A stretch of 64,000 bases of DNA, taken from the NCBI GenBank assembly GCA_937958815.1, contig CALGMR010000014.1, forward strand, positions 1 through 64,000, written 5' to 3'. A program made the translations under genes and the position numbers. The notes beneath the pieces are model-generated. The model was not told the DNA's origin, did no database searches, and saw nothing but the letters and a program-made list of their open reading frames with translations. This document shows positions 61,388 through 64,000 of this stretch, piece by piece (positions within the stretch are counted from its first letter, which is position 1; every line of letters begins with the position of its first letter). The DNA is from an uncultured Rhizobiaceae group bacterium. GTDB lineage: Bacteria; Pseudomonadota; Alphaproteobacteria; Rhizobiales; Rhizobiaceae.

Positions 61388-61498
61388 CCGATAGGGGCTC
61401 ATGCTGTGTTCGCGGCACAAGTCAGGCACCGGAACACCGCCCTTGGCCTGCTTCAAGATTTCCATGATCTTGGCTTCGGTAAATCGTGACTCATTCAA
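61388..61498 (-). pseudogene. IS3-family (IS407-like) OrfA fragment (type B)
   Basis: On the minus strand the frame opens MNESRFTEAKIMEILKQAKG, then GVPVPDLCREHSMS, typical of IS407-group OrfA. It loses homology after about 35 codons, just where the type A fragment on the plus strand ends. Two different elements therefore abut here head to head, probably through nested insertion and deletion. Confidence 0.78.
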
Positions 61499-61500
61499 AT

Positions 61501-61773
61501 TTACTCTTCAATTATTGTGAGAAAATTCTACTCAAAAACTCCACTAATTTCCGAGGAATTACCGGAGCATTTCTGCTGAAAGTTATCCTTTTGATTGTTG
61601 GCTTCAAAATATTCAAATTGCGTGAAGTCGCTCAATCATTTGCAATTTCAGCACTTTTAGCTTGTGTTTTGATTATGTCCGTAAGCCATGGATTATGGCA
61701 ATCTTGGTGGATCGGAACTCTCATCTTCATTTTCTTGCGGTGCGGCGGGTTCTTTCGAAAACAACTTTCGTAG
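61501..61773 (+). pseudogene. Truncated 3' end of a second O-antigen ligase-like gene
   Basis: About 90 codons in an open frame (extending to 61486) with two predicted helices. The segment SVSHGLWQSWWIGTLIFIFL followed by GGFFRK parallels SISHGAWQGWWAAELILLSG and TGFYRK at the C-terminus of the intact gene at 54389-55654. The first 300 codons are missing and the fragment begins at the IS junction. It lies on the opposite strand to the rest of the cluster, so an inversion or insertion seems to have destroyed it. Confidence 0.72.
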
Positions 61774-61777
61774 ATGT

Positions 61778-63055
61778 TCAAACCTCGTCTAATTCTTGAC
61801 AAATAATTTCCGCAATTCTAGGGGCGCAAGGCAATTCTGGGAACTCTTTGATGAAGTTTGCATGTTGCTTTTTAAACAACATTTGATCGGTCAATCCTCG
61901 CTTTATTGCGGCGTTTAGGTCGGCTTCGCAAGTACTGTCAACGCCCTGCGCCATTCCCATTTTGTCAAAGGGGACAAGGTTTCCACCATTTGGATAGTTT
62001 ATCACCAAAACCGGACAACGCCGGTACAGACTGTCGAGCATAATTGTCGAAGAATTGGAAATAAGAAGCCCACAGACATCTAGAAGCGGATTTAAGTCCA
62101 CCTTGTCTGCCATGATCGCCCAACCGTCACTTTCCTGACAAATCTCTTCATAGATTTTGGTGTCTAGTGACGGATGAGGTCGAATCATCGCAATAGCGCC
62201 ATTGTGTTTGCAGGCTTTTACAACACCCTGCAAATTCTCTGTGATCTGTTCTGCAGTAAACGCGACATAATACTCTTCTGACTCGTGCATGTAGCCATAT
62301 TGCTCAGCAACCAACACTTTCGGAGATAAGGGCGCCACGTTTGGAAAGTGATCGGAAAGCCATTCGGCGCGTTCTGTTGAATTGATAGAAGCAACACTTC
62401 TGTCCATCGCGGGGTTTCCAGTCAGATGGTAGTGGTCAGCTTGAATGAGCTTATGTGACTGATGATTTTCAAATGCTGTTTTGCTTGCTGAACAATGGTG
62501 CGTGACCAGCATATCAGTCATAAAGTTTCCTTTGCCCAGTAGATCTGTCAAAAGCAAAGAAGGTATAGAAAGCGATCTTGCCACTCGCCTGGCGGCAAGT
62601 TCAGCGCGTGGAGAATTGGTCGTTAGCAGCATATTTGGTTTTACAATGGCGAAAATGCGAGCCATTGTGGAAACAGGTAGAAAACAGGATCGTCCGTTTT
62701 CGGCAAAGATACGTGCGGCTTCATCCTCGCCGTGGGTCAGTTCAAGGTCCAGAAAACTCAACCCAAGATAAGCGACACTCTCCTCATACAAAATTCCTGT
62801 ATGACTGGCATGGTGATCCACTGCCAGTCGCTTACCATGCGCTAGAGCTGTTTGATGAATGTCTTCGTCGAGAAAATCTCTGAAGCCGAGAGGATTGAAC
62901 CCTGCCGCTCGTGCTGTCGCAGCCCCAGTTGAAAGCGCCATCACAGAAATATCAAACTCGGGGCGGACTTTCTGCAATTCACGTAGAACGGGAAGAACCA
63001 TTCTTGTGTGTCCGCCACCATAGGAAACAGACAATATCCGTTTTCCATTGGTCAT
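61778..63055 (-). CDS. GT-B-like protein of surface glycan synthesis (glycosyltransferase or epimerase-like)
   Basis: 425-residue soluble protein of apparent GT-B fold. The N-terminal domain opens KRILSVSYGGGHTRMVLPVL, like glycosyltransferases that start with a glycine loop and nucleotide-sugar epimerases. The C-terminal domain has VLVAEQYGYMHE, AIAMIRPHPSLD and LLISNSSTIMLDSLYR, patterns shared by CDP-glycerol glycerophosphotransferase-like and UDP-GlcNAc 2-epimerase-like families. I cannot choose between these. ATG 63055 follows AGGTGGAG. It lies 49 nt after the methyltransferase gene in the same direction. Confidence 0.72.
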   Translation of the reverse strand: MTNGKRILSVSYGGGHTRMVLPVLRELQKVRPEFDISVMALSTGAATARAAGFNPLGFRDFLDEDIHQTALAHGKRLAVDHHASHTGILYEESVAYLGLSFLDLELTHGEDEAARIFAENGRSCFLPVSTMARIFAIVKPNMLLTTNSPRAELAARRVARSLSIPSLLLTDLLGKGNFMTDMLVTHHCSASKTAFENHQSHKLIQADHYHLTGNPAMDRSVASINSTERAEWLSDHFPNVAPLSPKVLVAEQYGYMHESEEYYVAFTAEQITENLQGVVKACKHNGAIAMIRPHPSLDTKIYEEICQESDGWAIMADKVDLNPLLDVCGLLISNSSTIMLDSLYRRCPVLVINYPNGGNLVPFDKMGMAQGVDSTCEADLNAAIKRGLTDQMLFKKQHANFIKEFPELPCAPRIAEIICQELDEV

Positions 63056-63104
63056 TAATATGAACTCCACCTTTCAAGAACTGACCCTAAAATCATCTGT
63101 GATT

Positions 63105-63836
63105 TCAAGCTTTGGCTATGGTCAGCAACTGTCCTTTTGTCAATTGCTCGCTCACAGCGCCATTTTGATAGTCAACAGCAACCATCTTCTCAATGAGAAA
63201 GCCTGCTTGCCCCAGAAGGTCTTTCATCTCTGCGGCCGTGAAAAAATGCCCACTGCTCGGATATTTGACTCCATTTATTTCCCAATCAAAAATGATGTCA
63301 CCTCTGGAGTAATTCGGCGCTATTGCATCGATGGCTCTACGGCCTATTGAGCTCCAGTATCCATAGCCTTCATAATGGCGGTTGTTTACGTCAATAGCGA
63401 TGAGCGCGTCTTTCTTCATTCGAGTGTGAAGCAGTTTGAGTGTTTCAACACGCTGACTTGTGGTTGGGATATGACCCAGAACATTCCAAAGACAAAGTGC
63501 TAAATCTACTTTGGTTTTGAATTCATCCCATTCAGTTCCGGAAACATTCATGCATCTCGATGCCACTCCAAGTGATTGGCATCTCGTGACCATAGCGTCG
63601 CTGATGTCAACCTGTATCAACGTGCTTGCCTCTAATTGCTCAAACAGCCTTGCACCGCGAACGCCATCACCAGCGCCAAAGTCGAGAACTTCACCAATTG
63701 GACCCTTAATATAGTTGACTATTTCACGATCTACGGCATCAATATAAGGGCGCTTGTTTTCGCTGTAGTCGCGATACTCGCCTGCAAAGGCATCGTAAAT
63801 TCGTTCAGCAGATCGCTCGGGCACTTCCTTTGGCAT
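63105..63836 (-). CDS. Class I SAM-dependent methyltransferase
   Basis: 243-residue methyltransferase. Motif I is VLDFGAGDGVRGARLFE (about 50-66), the acidic motif II end is IQVDISDAM, and motif post-I/IV is VDLALCLWNVLGHI. The ATG directly follows the stop of the upstream NeuB-family gene without a gap, so the two are coupled. In this context it may methylate a nonulosonic acid or other glycan residue, or an intermediate; the acceptor is unknown. Confidence 0.88.
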   Translation of the reverse strand: MPKEVPERSAERIYDAFAGEYRDYSENKRPYIDAVDREIVNYIKGPIGEVLDFGAGDGVRGARLFEQLEASTLIQVDISDAMVTRCQSLGVASRCMNVSGTEWDEFKTKVDLALCLWNVLGHIPTTSQRVETLKLLHTRMKKDALIAIDVNNRHYEGYGYWSSIGRRAIDAIAPNYSRGDIIFDWEINGVKYPSSGHFFTAAEMKDLLGQAGFLIEKMVAVDYQNGAVSEQLTKGQLLTIAKA

Positions 63837-64000
63837 TTAAATGTTTTCCCACTTGATCGCCTGATCTTCTTCCAAATCTACTTTGAGTGCCCGCCCCAAA
63901 ACCCGGTCAAGGTCAAAGGGTTCGATCCCATTTAATGGACGTTTGAAAGCAAGGTCTTCAAGTTTTAAGACTTCACCCACCTTCATGTTGCGGCGAACGA
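63837..64000 (-). CDS. C-terminal end of a NeuB-family (nonulosonate) synthase, SAF domain, partial
   Basis: The gene runs off the right edge of the window. The visible 53 residues read RRNMKVGEVLKLEDLAFKRP, then a loop with GIEPFDLDRVLGRALKVD, and end AIKWENI. This is the antifreeze-like SAF domain found at the C-terminus of sialic, legionaminic and pseudaminic acid synthases. It implies that a nonulosonic acid pathway lies just beyond the window. The family member cannot be specified from this piece. Confidence 0.78.
   Translation of the reverse strand, partial: VRRNMKVGEVLKLEDLAFKRPLNGIEPFDLDRVLGRALKVDLEEDQAIKWENI

Noticed and set aside
1..64000. CRISPR arrays, rRNA and tRNA genes
   Set aside because: No regularly spaced direct repeats and no cloverleaf or rRNA-like sequence were noticed on reading; a dedicated tRNA scan was not possible.

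Overview
The window looks like chromosome of an alphaproteobacterium, most likely a marine member of the Hyphomicrobiales. The reasons are a PhyR-NepR-EcfG general stress system, many HWE-type kinases, a divergent putA/Lrp-type regulator pair, and a density of ABC importers typical of marine heterotrophs. The species cannot be named from sequence alone. I saw no tRNA, rRNA or CRISPR array.

Region 1 (1-30.3 kb) is nutrient uptake and catabolism. It holds a glucoside importer with an embedded GH1 beta-glucosidase (56-4333; its binding protein must lie upstream). A taurine/nitrate-type importer follows, facing a PhyH-type dioxygenase (4374-8848), then a complete dipeptide-type importer (9049-14554). 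Next are a LysR regulator with a DmdA-like GcvT-fold demethylase and a crotonase (14559-17498), PutA with its divergent Lrp-type regulator (17538-21572), and a Gfo/Idh/MocA dehydrogenase with an FAH-fold enzyme (21588-23476). The block ends with a nucleoside uptake and salvage set: BMP-family importer, ribokinase-like kinase and nucleoside hydrolase (23724-30263).

Region 2 (30.4-54 kb) is a general stress response island. The core is nepR-ecfG-crp facing phyR (44.2-46.6 kb). Around it are Dps, a DJ-1/PfpI protein, a PNPOx-fold stress protein, YqaE/Pmp3, DUF4112, DUF202, DUF2254, YihY, an AI-2E-family protein, a holin-like/DUF3618/YqjD-like operon, a DNA-repair pair (radical SAM protein plus DUF4130-UdgX fusion), a heme oxygenase/bacteriophytochrome-HWE kinase-receiver operon and a single-domain receiver. 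Reading the gaps I found 13 candidate sigma-EcfG promoters (GGAAC, 16-17 nt, then CGTT or a one-base variant). They drive most of these transcription units, including three genes below 45 codons. Two of those encode paralogous 24-residue membrane microproteins about 15 kb apart.

Region 3 (54-64 kb) is a surface-polysaccharide cluster on the minus strand: O-antigen ligase-like protein, MurJ-like flippase, WbpM/CapD-type C6-dehydratase, AsnB, a GT-B-like protein, a methyltransferase and the end of a NeuB-family synthase. IS3-family remnants lie at its left edge and inside it, next to the 3' end of a second, truncated O-antigen ligase gene. This suggests rearrangement of the locus.
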